Of a stretch of DNA of 64,000 bases, positions 35,003-44,674 are shown one piece after another. The first letter of the stretch is position 1. Each line of letters begins with the position of its first letter. The stretch lies in assembly GCF_003574425.1 (NCBI RefSeq), contig NZ_QLIU01000049.1, positions 44,333-108,332 of the forward strand. The letters run 5' to 3'. Source of the stretch: Cysteiniphilum halobium (lineage in GTDB: Bacteria; Pseudomonadota; Gammaproteobacteria; Francisellales; Francisellaceae). Below the pieces are notes generated by a model. That model made no database searches and was not told the origin of the DNA. It saw nothing but the letters and a program-made list of their open reading frames with translations. Made by a program: the position numbers and the translations under genes.

Positions 35003-36895
35003 TTACACCGCTAAATATTTGTTAACCAAACCGACAAAGTTTGCTGGATCCTCTAACTGAGCGCCTTCGACTAACAAAGCTTGTTGATATAAAAGGTCTG
35101 TCCAATCAGCAAATTGTGCATCATCTTGCTCTTGTTGCAAATGCTTCACTAATTTATGATCGGCATTGATCTCAAGAATTGGCTTGCCACCCATCCCAGG
35201 CATCATCATTTGTCCGGCATCTGCCATCATTTTTTGCAAATGCATACTCATGCCATAATCATTGACAACGATACAACTTGGTGAGTTAGTCAAGCGTTTA
35301 GAAAGACGCACATCCTCGACTTTGTCTTTCAACACTTCTTTCATTTGTTTCAATACACTTTCAAACTTTTTTTGTGTTTCTTCTTGCTGCTTTTTATCTT
35401 CTTCAGAATCCAAATCACCAAGATCTAAATCACCTTTAGCCACTGACTTTAAAGTCTTGCCATCAAATTCAGATAAGTGTGACGTCATCCATTCATCAAC
35501 ACGATCGCTTAACAATAACACCTCAATGCCTTTCTTACGGAATACTTCCAACTGTGGGTTATTTTTTGCGGCATTAAAGCTCTCAGCTGTCACATAGTAG
35601 ATAAATTTCTGATCTTCTTTCATGCGTGATACATAATCAGCCAATGACACATATTGCTCAGCAGTATCTTTGTGTGTTGAGGCGAAGCGCAATAACTTGG
35701 CAATTTTATCTTTATTTTCATGATCTTCAGCAGGTGCTTCTTTTAACACTTGACCAAATGCCTTCCAAAATTTCGCATATTGCTCTTTATCATCTTTAGC
35801 CATTTTATCGAGCATATCTAAGACTTTCTTAGCCGTTGCTTTTTTAATCTTATCGATCACTTTGTTATGCTGCAAAATCTCACGTGAGATGTTTAATGGT
35901 AAATCATTTGAATCGATAACGCCTTTAACAAAACGCAAATACGACGGCAACAAATGCTCATTTTCCATGATAAATACGCGTTGTACGTAAAGCTGTAAAC
36001 CAGATTTACGCTCACGATCCCATAGATCAAAGGGTGCGCGTTCCGGTAAATACAATAAACTTGTATATTCGAGATTACCCTCTACTTTATTATGCGACCA
36101 AGTCAATGGATCGGTGAAATCATGTGAAATATGCTTATAAAACTCTTTGTACTCTTCATCCGTAATTTCAGACTTAGAACGCGTCCATAATGCTTTAGCT
36201 TTATTAATCGTTTCCCATTCTTTAGTTTCTTTTTCTTTGCCTTCTTTATCATGCTCTGTTTTTAACATTTGAATAGGTAAGGAGATATGATCAGAATATT
36301 TTTTAACGATTTGACGCAGTTTCCAATCATCTAACAAATCATGCTCTTCGTCTTTCAGATGCAGAACAATCTCGGTACCTCGCACTTCTTTAGTAATATC
36401 TTCCACACTAAAAGAACCATCCGCTTTTGACTCCCAACGCACGCCTTTTGAAGCGTCAACACCGGCTTTACGCGTGTTTACAGTAACTTTATCCGCGACG
36501 ATATAAGCGGAATAAAAACCAACACCAAACTGACCAATCAACTGTGAGTCTTTAGTCTGATCGCCACTTAAGGCTTCTAAGAATTTTTTAGTGCCTGATT
36601 TTGCAATCGTCCCCAAGTGCTCAATAGCTTCATCGCGTGTCATGCCAATACCATTATCGGCAATCGTAATCGTTTTAGCGTCTTTATCAAAAGAAACTCG
36701 CACTTTTAAATCGGCATCATTCTCAAAAACATCTGCATTGCTTAATGCTTCAAAACGCAGCTTCTCTGCCGCATCTGATGCATTAGAAATAAGCTCTCTT
36801 AAGAAAATTTCACGGTTTGAATAGAGTGAGTGAATCACCAAATGTAATAATTGCTTTACTTCCGTTTGAAAGTCAAAAACTTGTTTTTCAGACAT
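35003..36895 (-). CDS. htpG: HtpG, Hsp90 chaperone
   Basis: A 630-residue Hsp90 family chaperone. The N-terminal ATPase has [42 protein letters not shown] and [15 protein letters not shown]; the middle domain has [19 protein letters not shown] and the catalytic Arg region; the C-terminal dimerisation domain contains [20 protein letters not shown] and HKLVKHL. No C-terminal MEEVD, as expected in bacteria. Normal length. Transcribed alone, divergent from the HicA-like module. Confidence 0.97.
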   Translation of the reverse strand: MSEKQVFDFQTEVKQLLHLVIHSLYSNREIFLRELISNASDAAEKLRFEALSNADVFENDADLKVRVSFDKDAKTITIADNGIGMTRDEAIEHLGTIAKSGTKKFLEALSGDQTKDSQLIGQFGVGFYSAYIVADKVTVNTRKAGVDASKGVRWESKADGSFSVEDITKEVRGTEIVLHLKDEEHDLLDDWKLRQIVKKYSDHISLPIQMLKTEHDKEGKEKETKEWETINKAKALWTRSKSEITDEEYKEFYKHISHDFTDPLTWSHNKVEGNLEYTSLLYLPERAPFDLWDRERKSGLQLYVQRVFIMENEHLLPSYLRFVKGVIDSNDLPLNISREILQHNKVIDKIKKATAKKVLDMLDKMAKDDKEQYAKFWKAFGQVLKEAPAEDHENKDKIAKLLRFASTHKDTAEQYVSLADYVSRMKEDQKFIYYVTAESFNAAKNNPQLEVFRKKGIEVLLLSDRVDEWMTSHLSEFDGKTLKSVAKGDLDLGDLDSEEDKKQQEETQKKFESVLKQMKEVLKDKVEDVRLSKRLTNSPSCIVVNDYGMSMHLQKMMADAGQMMMPGMGGKPILEINADHKLVKHLQQEQDDAQFADWTDLLYQQALLVEGAQLEDPANFVGLVNKYLAV

Positions 36896-37000
36896 GTTCG
36901 CTCCTATTGTGGTTTGCTTTATTTAAAATTCGACCGCAAACAAATGGGCGTCAAAAAAAATATTTCAAGGAATAATTTAAGTTTAAATACATTTTCATTT

Positions 37001-37029
37001 GTTGACATAAGTCAACATTGAGCTATAAT
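37001..37029 (+). promoter_or_regulatory. Consensus promoter with overlapping inverted-repeat operator
   Basis: TTGACA (37002-37007) and TATAAT (37024-37029), both perfect sigma-70 hexamers, are separated by 16 bases. The -35 lies inside the inverted repeat GTTGACATAAGTCAAC (37001-37016, 6-bp arms, 4-base centre). An operator in this position would block RNA polymerase, the usual arrangement of toxin-antitoxin autoregulation; the DNA-binding protein encoded at 37301-37843 is the obvious candidate repressor. Confidence 0.7.
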
Positions 37030-37076
37030 CCAAAATACCTTGATAAACTACACAAAATGCATGAGAACCCAGCACC

Positions 37077-37295
37077 CTGAATAAAGAAATTGAGAAAGCC
37101 ATCAAATATGCTGAAATGAAAGGATGGCGCTATCAAACTAGTGGGAGCTCTGCGCATGCTTGGGGTCGACTATTATGCCCACTTGAAAGCCGAGATGGTC
37201 ATTCAATCAGCATATGGTCAACACCTCGTAGTGCTGAAAATCATGCAAAACAAATTAAAAGAGTCGTTGATAGTTGTGAACATCAAGGAGAATAA
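37077..37295 (+). CDS. HicA-like small protein, putative toxin, apparent CTG start
   Basis: A 72-residue frame reading LNKEIEKAIKYAEMKGWRYQ, then SGSSAHAWGRLLCP and SIWSTPRSAENHAKQIKRVV. The helix, GW, GSxxH and beta-strand pattern resembles HicA-type dsRNA-binding-fold mRNA interferases, with His in SSAHAWG as a candidate catalytic residue. There is no ATG, GTG or TTG at the expected N-terminus; translation probably starts at CTG 37077-37079. That codon overlaps (CTGA) the stop of a 7-codon leader frame starting at ATG 37057 (MHENPAP), so re-initiation or a -1 shift is possible. The partner gene begins 5 bases after its stop, with an AGGAG site inside its last codons. Confidence 0.6.
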   Translation: MNKEIEKAIKYAEMKGWRYQTSGSSAHAWGRLLCPLESRDGHSISIWSTPRSAENHAKQIKRVVDSCEHQGE

Positions 37296-37300
37296 ATAAA

Positions 37301-37843
37301 ATGGCTGAAACTTACGAATTTACACTCATCCTTCAGGGGGTCGATGAAAATACACCCAATTTGGAAGATGCCTTATTTGAAGCAGGCTGTGACGACGCTA
37401 TCATTAATTTTAAAAATGGTACCGTATACCTTGATTTTGACAGGGAAGATGAAAATTTTGAGCAAGCAATTCTCTCCGCAATTAAAGATATTGAGTCAGC
37501 ACATGTCAATGCTTCTGTGAGTAGCGTTGCGCCAGAGCATCTTGTCAATTCAATAGATATCGCAAATAGAACTTCATTAAGTAAACAAGCGCTATCGTTA
37601 TATATTCTGGGCAAAAGAGGCGATAACACTTTCCCAAAACCAATTTTGAAAATTAACAATAAAAGTCCTTTATGGCGATGGACAGCGGTAGCTGAATGGT
37701 TCTATCAACAAGGCAAAATCAAAGATCGTAAAATTATTGAACATGCTACAACTGTAGAAGATATTAATGAAGTTCTAGGTGCTCGATCAAAAACAGTATT
37801 CACTCATCGTAAAAAACTCTATCATGATTTAGGCGCATTATAA
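37301..37843 (+). CDS. Helix-turn-helix partner protein (putative antitoxin/repressor)
   Basis: A 180-residue protein. The N-terminal ~75 residues (YEFTLILQGVDENTPNLEDALFEAGCDDA, split here for length: ..NGTVYLDFDRE..) are a small alpha/beta domain found beside HicA-like genes. The C-terminal part has a winged/HTH-like region, IDIANRTSLSKQALSLYILG, followed by FPKPILKINNKSPLWRW, typical of DNA-binding regulators. Placed 5 bases after the HicA-like gene under the same promoter. It likely neutralises its partner and represses the promoter at 37001-37029; this is inference from arrangement. Confidence 0.7.
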   Translation: MAETYEFTLILQGVDENTPNLEDALFEAGCDDAIINFKNGTVYLDFDREDENFEQAILSAIKDIESAHVNASVSSVAPEHLVNSIDIANRTSLSKQALSLYILGKRGDNTFPKPILKINNKSPLWRWTAVAEWFYQQGKIKDRKIIEHATTVEDINEVLGARSKTVFTHRKKLYHDLGAL

Positions 37844-37862
37844 AGATAACTATTGGGTTTAA

Positions 37863-37929
37863 CTCGTTCCCTGAGCGTAGTCGAAGGGTACGAGTAACAA
37901 TGGCTTCGACTGACGCTCAGCCAACGTTG
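37863..37929. repeat. Inverted pair of CTTCGAC...GCTCAG repeats
   Basis: The unit TCCCTGAGCGTAGTCGAAGG (in a CTCGT...ACGAG hairpin, 37863-37894) is followed in opposite orientation by GGCTTCGACTGACGCTCAGC (37902-37921) and CAACGTT. Each unit is itself a hairpin. The arrangement is like bacterial interspersed REP pairs; a single unit is found at 34812-34835. It lies between the HTH gene and the convergent ftsH and may help termination. Confidence 0.6.
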
Positions 37930-37983
37930 ATAAAGTGTGATAAGTCAAATTATATTTGCAATAATATCCACGCGTTTCAGCAT

Positions 37984-39936
37984 TTATTTTTCAGGTTGAT
38001 CATCCGCTTGTTGTGGTTTAGAGACTTCAGGTGGTGTCGCAGTTACTGTTTCTTTCGCTATTTGTGGAGCCGCTTTTTCTTTATCATCCTTAGGAATATA
38101 ACTATCACCCCAATCGCCCGGTTCTCTGACTTCACGACGCGCCATTAAGTCATCAACTTGCATTGAGTCAATGGTTTCATACTTCATCAATGCATCTGCC
38201 ATAGCGTGCAAGATATCGGTATTTTCCTTAAGAATAGTTTCTGCCCTTGAGTAGTTTTCATCAATCAAACGGCGCACTTCACCATCGATATCAAGCGCTG
38301 TTTTATCCGCGAAGTGTTTTGGATTTTTACCCATGCTTTGCCCTAAAAACGGCTGTTGATCATCTTCATCAAATAAAATTGGTCCCATCTTATCGGATAA
38401 ACCCCACTTAGTGACCATACTTCGAGCAATATTTGTTGCCACTTGAATATCATTAGAAGCTCCCGTAGTGACTTTGTCATAACCAAAAATTAGCTCTTCA
38501 GCAATACGCCCGCCAAAGATACTTGATAAACGGCTTAATAACTGCTCACGTGATTGGCTTACCTGATCACCATCTGGCAAATACATCGTAACCCCCAAGG
38601 CACGCCCTCGGGGAATAATACTAACCTTATACACAGGATCGTGATCAGGTACCAAGCGCCCAACAATAGCGTGCCCTGCTTCATGGTATGCTGTTAAGCG
38701 TTTCTGCTCATCACTCATTGCCATCGAGCGGCGCTCCGTACCCATTAAAATTTTATCCTTGGCTTTTTCAAACTCTTCCATACCAACGATTTCTTTATTA
38801 ACACGTGCAGCAAATAACGCTGCTTCATTCACTAAGTTAGCAAGCTCAGCACCTGAGAAACCAGGTGTACCACGCGCGATCCAATCAACACGTACCTCAT
38901 CGGCGACCACAATCTTACGCATATGGACTTTTAGAATTTGCTCACGCCCTTTAACACTTGGTAAACCAACGGTAACCTGTCTGTCAAAACGACCAGGACG
39001 TAAAAGGGCAGGGTCCAACACATCCGGTCGGTTGGTTGCTGCAATAACAATAACACCCTCATTATCAGCAAACCCATCCATCTCAACCAACATTTGGTTT
39101 AATGTCTGCTCACGCTCATCGTGCCCACCACCTAAGCCAGCACCACGATGACGACCCACTGCATCAATCTCATCAATAAAGATAATACAAGGCGCACGAC
39201 GCTTGGCTTGCTCAAACATATCACGCACACGTGACGCACCGACACCGACAAACATTTCAACAAAATCAGAACCTGATATTGAGAAAAAAGGCACTTTTGC
39301 TTCACCGGCAATTGCGCGCGCTAATAAAGTCTTACCCGTGCCTGGAGGCCCAACCATCAAGACGCCTTTAGGAATCTTGCCACCGATTTTTTCGTATTTG
39401 GCTGGATTTTTTAAGAAATCAACAATTTCAGCCACTTCTTCTTTGGCTTCATCTACACCTGCTACATCAGCCAAAGTAACTTTAATCTGATCCTCACCCA
39501 AGAGCTTTGCTTTGCTTTTACCAAATGAGAAAGCACCACTTTTGCCACCACCGGCACGCATCATGAAAAAAGCAATAAGGCCAAAGATCACCAATAGTGG
39601 TAACCAATTGATTAAAAGTGCTAATAGTATGCTCTGTTTTTCAGGTGCTTTAGCAGAAACTTCAGCGTTTTTATTTAACATCTGGTCAACGATGCTTTGA
39701 TCCAATAGCGGAGCATAAGTAATAAACTTCTCACCGGTATCAGTTGTCCCAGTAAAAGTACGACCATCGACATTAATCGTCTGAATACTACCACTCTTTA
39801 ATTGCTGCACAAAATTCGAGTACTTCATCGTCGTTGATGAATCAGTTTTAGTGCTCATATTGCTAAAAATAAACACCAACCCTATGGCAATTAAGCCCCA
39901 GAATAGTGCATTTCGCAAGAACTCATTTTTCTTCAT
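37984..39936 (-). CDS. ftsH: FtsH, membrane-bound AAA+ zinc metalloprotease
   Basis: A 650-residue protease degrading membrane and short-lived cytosolic proteins. Two N-terminal membrane segments ([36 protein letters not shown]) flank a periplasmic domain; AAA module with [18 protein letters not shown], second FtsH motif, [34 protein letters not shown]; protease with zinc motif HEAGHAI and third ligand in the ...[12 protein letters not shown] region. The C-terminal tail is Pro/Glu/Gln-rich. Neighbouring rrmJ/folP, common in other bacteria, are not here. Confidence 0.97.
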   Translation of the reverse strand: MKKNEFLRNALFWGLIAIGLVFIFSNMSTKTDSSTTMKYSNFVQQLKSGSIQTINVDGRTFTGTTDTGEKFITYAPLLDQSIVDQMLNKNAEVSAKAPEKQSILLALLINWLPLLVIFGLIAFFMMRAGGGKSGAFSFGKSKAKLLGEDQIKVTLADVAGVDEAKEEVAEIVDFLKNPAKYEKIGGKIPKGVLMVGPPGTGKTLLARAIAGEAKVPFFSISGSDFVEMFVGVGASRVRDMFEQAKRRAPCIIFIDEIDAVGRHRGAGLGGGHDEREQTLNQMLVEMDGFADNEGVIVIAATNRPDVLDPALLRPGRFDRQVTVGLPSVKGREQILKVHMRKIVVADEVRVDWIARGTPGFSGAELANLVNEAALFAARVNKEIVGMEEFEKAKDKILMGTERRSMAMSDEQKRLTAYHEAGHAIVGRLVPDHDPVYKVSIIPRGRALGVTMYLPDGDQVSQSREQLLSRLSSIFGGRIAEELIFGYDKVTTGASNDIQVATNIARSMVTKWGLSDKMGPILFDEDDQQPFLGQSMGKNPKHFADKTALDIDGEVRRLIDENYSRAETILKENTDILHAMADALMKYETIDSMQVDDLMARREVREPGDWGDSYIPKDDKEKAAPQIAKETVTATPPEVSKPQQADDQPEK

Positions 39937-40369
39937 GCAAATGTAATCCTATTGATTTTGCTTATTGTTTAACTTCTAAGGTCAAACCTAAAAGTCTATT
40001 TATTGGTTGGACATTATAGTATATCGCTGACCTTGTCGCGATGGCTTCACAACAAAATTTTGTAAACACTCATCAAGCCCAACCATAGCACAAAAAAATA
40101 TTGCTTCACAATTGCAATTCAGCAGATATTTAGCGAATACACTAACTCTTTTATTTCACCATTCCAATATTTAGCGACGTGAGCATGGCAATGGTGAAAA
40201 AACAAGTTACATCAGCTATTACCTCTCACCCTGAAGGAGAGGTCGTGCAGCTTAAGCTGCGCGGGTGAGGGGATAGTTGAAACGCAACTTGTCTCTGTCA
40301 TTACATAACACATGTTTGGAAAGAAATTAAATATATCATTAAAATAATATACCACCCACAAATCAATAA
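39937..40369 (-). other. 433-base gap upstream of ftsH with repeat copy
   Basis: Contains the ftsH promoter region (minus strand GATATACTATAAT near 40013-40025, followed by a leader of about 80 bases) and the second copy of the CCCCTCACCC repeat. No coding sequence or RNA gene is recognised. Confidence 0.4.
40187..40292 (-). repeat. CCCCTCACCC palindromic repeat, copy 2
   Basis: On the minus strand this reads CAAGTTGCG, TATCCCCTCACCCGCGCAGC, TTAAGCTGC, ACCTCTCC, AGGGTGAGAGGTAATAGC and GTAACTTGTTTTTTCACC. These blocks match, in the same order, the repeat at 5185-5275. The centre CGCAGCTTAAGCTGCACG is nearly self-complementary and the ends form an AAGTT/AACTT inverted repeat. Similar CCTCACCC/CTCTCC repeats occur in many genomes. 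Confidence 0.6.
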
Positions 40370-41113
40370 TTAATTTTTATCAAACTTGCAAACTAGATCT
40401 GGGTTAAACTTCATGGTTTTAAGACCATTATTAAATAAACTAATGAGCTTAGCAGATCCGGTTTGATCCTTCGCTGCAATAAGATAATGTGTTTGCTGAT
40501 CTGCAACAAAGGCTTTTATAAAAAGATTCTCCCCATTTTTGACATGTGCAATATTTTCAAGTGCATCGTCTCCAGCATAGACTGCGGTCACACGCTTAGC
40601 TTTTAATTGATTAAAGCAATCCTGCATCGTCAACGCGGTAATGCGTGTCGCTTTTTTTTGCTCCAACATTTCTGCAAGCTTACCGTAAGCACCATATCCT
40701 TGTGGCACACAAACTTTAGCCCCTTGTAATTGTTTGAAATCAAGATAATTTTGCTTTTCATCCAGCAATACCCAAATATATGCGAACTTCGTGTAAAGTG
40801 CATCACTATAAAGATATTTTTGCGCACGTTCTTTGGTATAACTCCATGGAAATGAAACACTCGGTGACACACCATAGGCTAAACTTTTCATTGCAACACT
40901 CCACGGCAACCATTTAATTTCACCAAGTGCAATCCCTTGACTTTTAAAGACTTTCGTCACAAATTCTGTCAAACAGCCTTTATTCTTTTCATGTTGATTA
41001 ACGTAAGGGTAATAATAATCTCCTAACGCATAATCTACTGTAGATTGCGTTTGCGCCCCTGCATATCCAATACCCATAGTTAACAAAATAATACTCAATT
41101 TCAATCCCCTCAC
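40370..41113 (-). CDS. Periplasmic substrate-binding protein, family 3
   Basis: A 247-residue secreted protein with signal peptide LSIILLTMGIGYAGA and mature part resembling amino-acid-type binding proteins: GDYYYPYVNQHEKNKGCLTEF, WLPWSVAMKSLAYGVSPSVSF, LYSDALYTKFAYIWVL, LDFKQLQGAKVCVPQGYG, MQDCFNQLKAKRVTAVYAGDD. Three cysteines (CLTEF, KVCVP, QDCFN) may form disulfides. I start at GTG 41111-41113 because AGAGGAG lies 6 bases upstream and a signal peptide follows directly; an ATG frame begins further upstream. No permease gene is nearby, so it may serve another receptor or be an orphan. Confidence 0.75.
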   Translation of the reverse strand: MRGLKLSIILLTMGIGYAGAQTQSTVDYALGDYYYPYVNQHEKNKGCLTEFVTKVFKSQGIALGEIKWLPWSVAMKSLAYGVSPSVSFPWSYTKERAQKYLYSDALYTKFAYIWVLLDEKQNYLDFKQLQGAKVCVPQGYGAYGKLAEMLEQKKATRITALTMQDCFNQLKAKRVTAVYAGDDALENIAHVKNGENLFIKAFVADQQTHYLIAAKDQTGSAKLISLFNNGLKTMKFNPDLVCKFDKN

Positions 41114-41326
41114 ATCGCACTCCTCTTTCGCACTATTTATCCTTAACATCCATGCAACTAGCATAAACGGAATCCGTCTAAAATGCATTAAGCATAATAT
41201 CACCACAATGAATATAGCATTTTTTGCCGCATACACATATTGACTTATGCCGAATCAATTTCTACGATGTGATGCGTATTTGAACTTTTAACCTTTCAAC
41301 AGATAATCTCAATCTAAGGAGAACAT

Positions 41327-42190
41327 ATGAAAAAGATTATTACATTAACCACTGCAATGCTTTTTGCTGGCTCGATCACGGCTTATGCGGCAGATGCACA
41401 TACGACAGAAACTACAGTTAATGCAAAGCCAGCTGCTGCAAAACATGCTAAAGTTGACATGAACCAGGTAAGCTACATCATTGGTTACGAGATGGGCAAA
41501 GGCTTCAAATCACAGGATATCAAGCTTAATGTCAAGAAACTAAACGATGGTCTAAAAACCGGGTTAGAAGGCAAAGAGTCTAAGATTTCTGATAAAGAAA
41601 GCAAAGAAGTTATGCAAGCTTTCCAAATGGAAATGATCCAAAAAAGTCAAGCTAAAATAAAAGCAGAAGGCCAAGCAAATCAGAAAGCGGCAGATGCGTT
41701 CATGGCTGATGTTGCTAAGATGCCAAACATAAAAAAAGCAGCTGATGGGATTTACTATCAAATGATCAATGAAGGTAAAGGTGAAATTCCTGCTAAAACA
41801 GATACTGTGACAGTCAACTATACAGGAACCACTCCTGCTGCTGACTTTAACAAGAACGCTAAAGCAGGTGCTGCTAAATTAGCAAAAGGCGAGCTTCTTG
41901 GTAAAGTATTTGATAGCTCTGAAAAAACAGGGAAACCTGCAACCTTCCCATTAAACCAAGTCATTCCTTGCTGGACTGATGCCTTAAGCCAAATTCCAGT
42001 AGGTTCAACTGTTATTCTTTACTGTGCGCCTAAGCAAGCTTATGGTGAAATGGCTCCACCACAAATCGGACCTAACCAAGTATTAAGTTTCAAAGTGGAA
42101 TTAATCAAAGCAAAAAAAGCAGAAAAACCTGCAGCAGCAAATGATGATACTAAATCAACTGATACTAAAGCAGACACAACTGCTAAATAA
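41327..42190 (+). CDS. Mip/FkpA-type periplasmic peptidyl-prolyl isomerase
   Basis: A 287-residue secreted FKBP. Signal peptide (KKIITLTTAMLFAGSITAYA), helical dimerisation domain (about 46-135: VSYIIGYEMGKGFKSQDI, LNDGLKTGLEGK), then an FKBP domain: DTVTVNYTGT, VFDSSEKTGKPATFPLNQVI, PCWTDALSQIPVGS, AYGEMAPPQIGPNQVLSFKV. Between the first strand and VFDSS there is an extra stretch of about 18 residues (170-189), and Cys215 replaces the Gly of PGW. The tail is Lys/Ala/Asp-rich and low-complexity. Mip-type proteins assist envelope protein folding and intracellular infection in Legionella and relatives. Followed by its own terminator. Confidence 0.9.
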   Translation: MKKIITLTTAMLFAGSITAYAADAHTTETTVNAKPAAAKHAKVDMNQVSYIIGYEMGKGFKSQDIKLNVKKLNDGLKTGLEGKESKISDKESKEVMQAFQMEMIQKSQAKIKAEGQANQKAADAFMADVAKMPNIKKAADGIYYQMINEGKGEIPAKTDTVTVNYTGTTPAADFNKNAKAGAAKLAKGELLGKVFDSSEKTGKPATFPLNQVIPCWTDALSQIPVGSTVILYCAPKQAYGEMAPPQIGPNQVLSFKVELIKAKKAEKPAAANDDTKSTDTKADTTAK

Positions 42191-42212
42191 TTCACCTTGA
42201 CATCTTAACCTT

Positions 42213-42236
42213 AAGCCCGCTGTTGCGGGCTTTTTT
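42213..42236 (+). terminator. Intrinsic terminator after the FKBP gene
   Basis: AAGCCCGC, loop TGTT, GCGGGC and then TTTTTTTT. Stem of at least 6 G/C-rich pairs followed by a T-run, 23 bases after the stop codon. Confidence 0.9.
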
Positions 42237-42265
42237 ATTTACCATAGAAATTTAAGAAGGACGAT

Positions 42266-43036
42266 ATGAAGGTTATTTCATTTAACGCTAACGGTATTCG
42301 AGCCGCCACACGCAAAGGTTTTTTTGACTGGTTTAGCCAGCAAAATGCTGATTTCTTATGCATTCAAGAAACTAAAGCACAATTTGAGCAGCTCAAAGAT
42401 GATGCTATCTATTTCCCAGAAGGCTATCACTACGCCTATACCGATGCCAAGAAAAAAGGCTATAGTGGTGTTGCAATCTATGCCAAACGTAGACCCAAGC
42501 GCATCATCCACACACTCGGCATAGACTGGGCAGATGATGAAGGGCGTTATATTCAATTTGATTATGAGGATTTAAGTATTGCATCTATCTATATCCCGTC
42601 TGGCTCTAGTGGTGACGAGCGCCAGGCGTATAAAATGGAGTTTTTAGACAAATACAAAAGTATACTCAAAGAGCAGTTTAGCAAAAACAAGCGTTTTATT
42701 ATCTGTGGTGATGTCAATATTGTACATAAGGAAATCGATATTAAAAACTGGAAACAAAACCAAAAAACATCTGGCGTTTTACCTGAAGAACGCGCTTGGC
42801 TTGACCATGTCTTTGGTAACATTGGCTGGATTGACGCTTTTCGCGTGATTAATCAAAAAGCTGAGCAATACACCTGGTGGTCAAATCGCGGTCAGGCACG
42901 CGCTAAAAATGTCGGCTGGCGGATTGACTATCAGTGGATTACACCTGAGTTAAAAGATAAGGTCATTGCTGATGACATTTACACTGATACATGGTTTTCA
43001 GATCATGCACCACTATCAATAACTTATAAAATTTAA
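42266..43036 (+). CDS. xthA: Exodeoxyribonuclease III
   Basis: A 256-residue AP endonuclease/3'-5' exonuclease of base-excision repair. All exonuclease III motifs are present: ISFNANGIRAA, CIQETKAQ (metal-binding Glu), IASIYIPSGSSGDERQAYK, FIICGDVNIVHKEIDIKNW (catalytic Asp/Asn), YTWWSNRGQARAKNVGWRID, and SDHAPLSI (catalytic His). The start has AAGGACG 5 bases upstream. Ends just before a bidirectional terminator. Confidence 0.97.
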   Translation: MKVISFNANGIRAATRKGFFDWFSQQNADFLCIQETKAQFEQLKDDAIYFPEGYHYAYTDAKKKGYSGVAIYAKRRPKRIIHTLGIDWADDEGRYIQFDYEDLSIASIYIPSGSSGDERQAYKMEFLDKYKSILKEQFSKNKRFIICGDVNIVHKEIDIKNWKQNQKTSGVLPEERAWLDHVFGNIGWIDAFRVINQKAEQYTWWSNRGQARAKNVGWRIDYQWITPELKDKVIADDIYTDTWFSDHAPLSITYKI

Positions 43037-43048
43037 GAACAAATAAAA

Positions 43049-43068
43049 AAGCCTGCAGTTGCAGGCTT
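43049..43068. terminator. Bidirectional terminator between xthA and the outer-membrane protein gene
   Basis: AAGCCTGCA and TGCAGGCTT form a 9-bp stem around GT. The T-run is on the minus-strand side (CTTTTTTATTTG), so it serves the minus-strand gene best and xthA weakly. Confidence 0.85.
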
Positions 43069-43124
43069 AAAGATAGTAAAAATAGGAAATGGATGATTTT
43101 TTCCTGTTTTTATATTTCTTCCTT

Positions 43125-44492
43125 TTAGAAGTATACCGATAAATCTAAGGTATATGCATTGGTATGCTGATTGTTGTACATATGCATATAAGCATATTCT
43201 AGACCAATCAACACATTCTCAGTAAAGAATGGACGTTGTACTGAAGCAACAACCATCTTATCAACACCAGTAGCCGCCCCATAAGTTGAATATGCCTTAT
43301 CTGCATTACCACTTAAAGTAATTGGTAAATTATTGGTATTATAAGCACCGTTGTAAGCGATATTGAAGTTAGTTGAACGACCATAGATATCAGGCGAGAA
43401 GCCTGCTTGAGCATACCATGCACCAGCATAGCCACTATTTGTTTGATCTGACTTATTCGTCGCTTGCGCCCAACCAGCACCAACACCATAGATGTCGTAG
43501 TTTAAACTAGCATCAAAATTCACCGCACCAATGCGTGTCTTACTTGGTCCTGGCTGTGTTGCAATATTAAATGAGCTATTACCCGTACCATTGACATCGT
43601 AAACGTAACCACCATTAATACCATATGCCCATTTACCTGACTCGCCACCATAAAATGCAGCATAGATAAAGTTGCTGGTATGATCATCCGTCTGGAAAAG
43701 GGTCACATTACTACTTAAACCATCTTTATAGTAGGCAAGAGAGACGTTATTGATACGGCTTGGTCTAAATAACATCTGTGTTAATGAACCAGTCCATGGA
43801 CCACCACCTGAGAATGACCCTAATGCTAAACGGTTTTTACCAACTGTAGCATAAAGTGGAAAGTCATCCAAATTACCAAACATCACAAATGCCTCTTGTG
43901 CATTGATTTTATAACTATCAGAGGGGTCTGCTGCTAGAGTTGTCTCAGCAGTGACATAACGACCTAGGTTAGCAGCAACATACAAGTTAGCCGTGGTAAT
44001 TGGTAAGCCCTTACCTGATTGATATGTTTCCGACGCAGTACCTTTACCATACTTAATAGGGCTACCATGCCAAACCTGTGGATCCGCTTCCAAATAACCA
44101 CCAAGAACTAGTGCGCGATCACTGTATATATTACGCTGCTTTAATAATCCCAATGCAAATTGCGATGAGCTTATCATTCCCATTGGCACAACACCCTCGT
44201 GAATGTCTGAGAATAAGAAGTTCTGAATTTGCCCCATATTCGTTGGCACAGTAACATGATCTGAGCTATCCGTTCCAGTACCAACACTCTCAACACTGCC
44301 ATGTTTAGTTTCTGCAGATGTTGACTTCACCATCGCTTCTTGGCTTACTTGCAGTGCTGCAATCTCTTTTTTCAGTTCAGCAATTTGTGCTTGTACTGAT
44401 TGATTATCAGCACTACTAGTGTTAGTATCTTGCGCATATACTACCGTAGTAGCAGATACAACAAGCACTGCCAGTGTGATTTTTTTTAACAT
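43125..44492 (-). CDS. Outer-membrane beta-barrel protein of the LbtU/FslE type
   Basis: A 455-residue exported protein: signal peptide (ITLAVLVVSATTVVYA), a short coiled coil (VQAQIAELKKEIAALQVSQEA, about 33-52, shown here in full at 20-21 positions), a Ser/Thr linker, then a beta-barrel with alternating strands and the C-terminal YTLDLSVYF ending in Phe as outer-membrane proteins do. The coiled-coil plus barrel plan and motifs such as FLFSDIHEGVVPMGMISSSQ and VGKNRLALGSFSGGGPW are typical of the LbtU siderophore-porin family of Legionella and FslE/FupA of Francisella. Iron-siderophore uptake is the family role; not proven here. Confidence 0.82.
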   Translation of the reverse strand: MLKKITLAVLVVSATTVVYAQDTNTSSADNQSVQAQIAELKKEIAALQVSQEAMVKSTSAETKHGSVESVGTGTDSSDHVTVPTNMGQIQNFLFSDIHEGVVPMGMISSSQFALGLLKQRNIYSDRALVLGGYLEADPQVWHGSPIKYGKGTASETYQSGKGLPITTANLYVAANLGRYVTAETTLAADPSDSYKINAQEAFVMFGNLDDFPLYATVGKNRLALGSFSGGGPWTGSLTQMLFRPSRINNVSLAYYKDGLSSNVTLFQTDDHTSNFIYAAFYGGESGKWAYGINGGYVYDVNGTGNSSFNIATQPGPSKTRIGAVNFDASLNYDIYGVGAGWAQATNKSDQTNSGYAGAWYAQAGFSPDIYGRSTNFNIAYNGAYNTNNLPITLSGNADKAYSTYGAATGVDKMVVASVQRPFFTENVLIGLEYAYMHMYNNQHTNAYTLDLSVYF

Positions 44493-44674
44493 TTGTATTC
44501 CCCTTCCTGTTTTCTTTAACGGGTAATTTTACCTACGAGCAAAAAATGCTCTATAACAAGATAACTGATGATAAAAAAAAAGAAAAGTGCTAAAACTTGC
44601 TTTTTATGAAATTATTATAGAGTAACGCTTGATTTTTGATTACAGTGAGCACACCAGTTTAAATATTTTAATCA

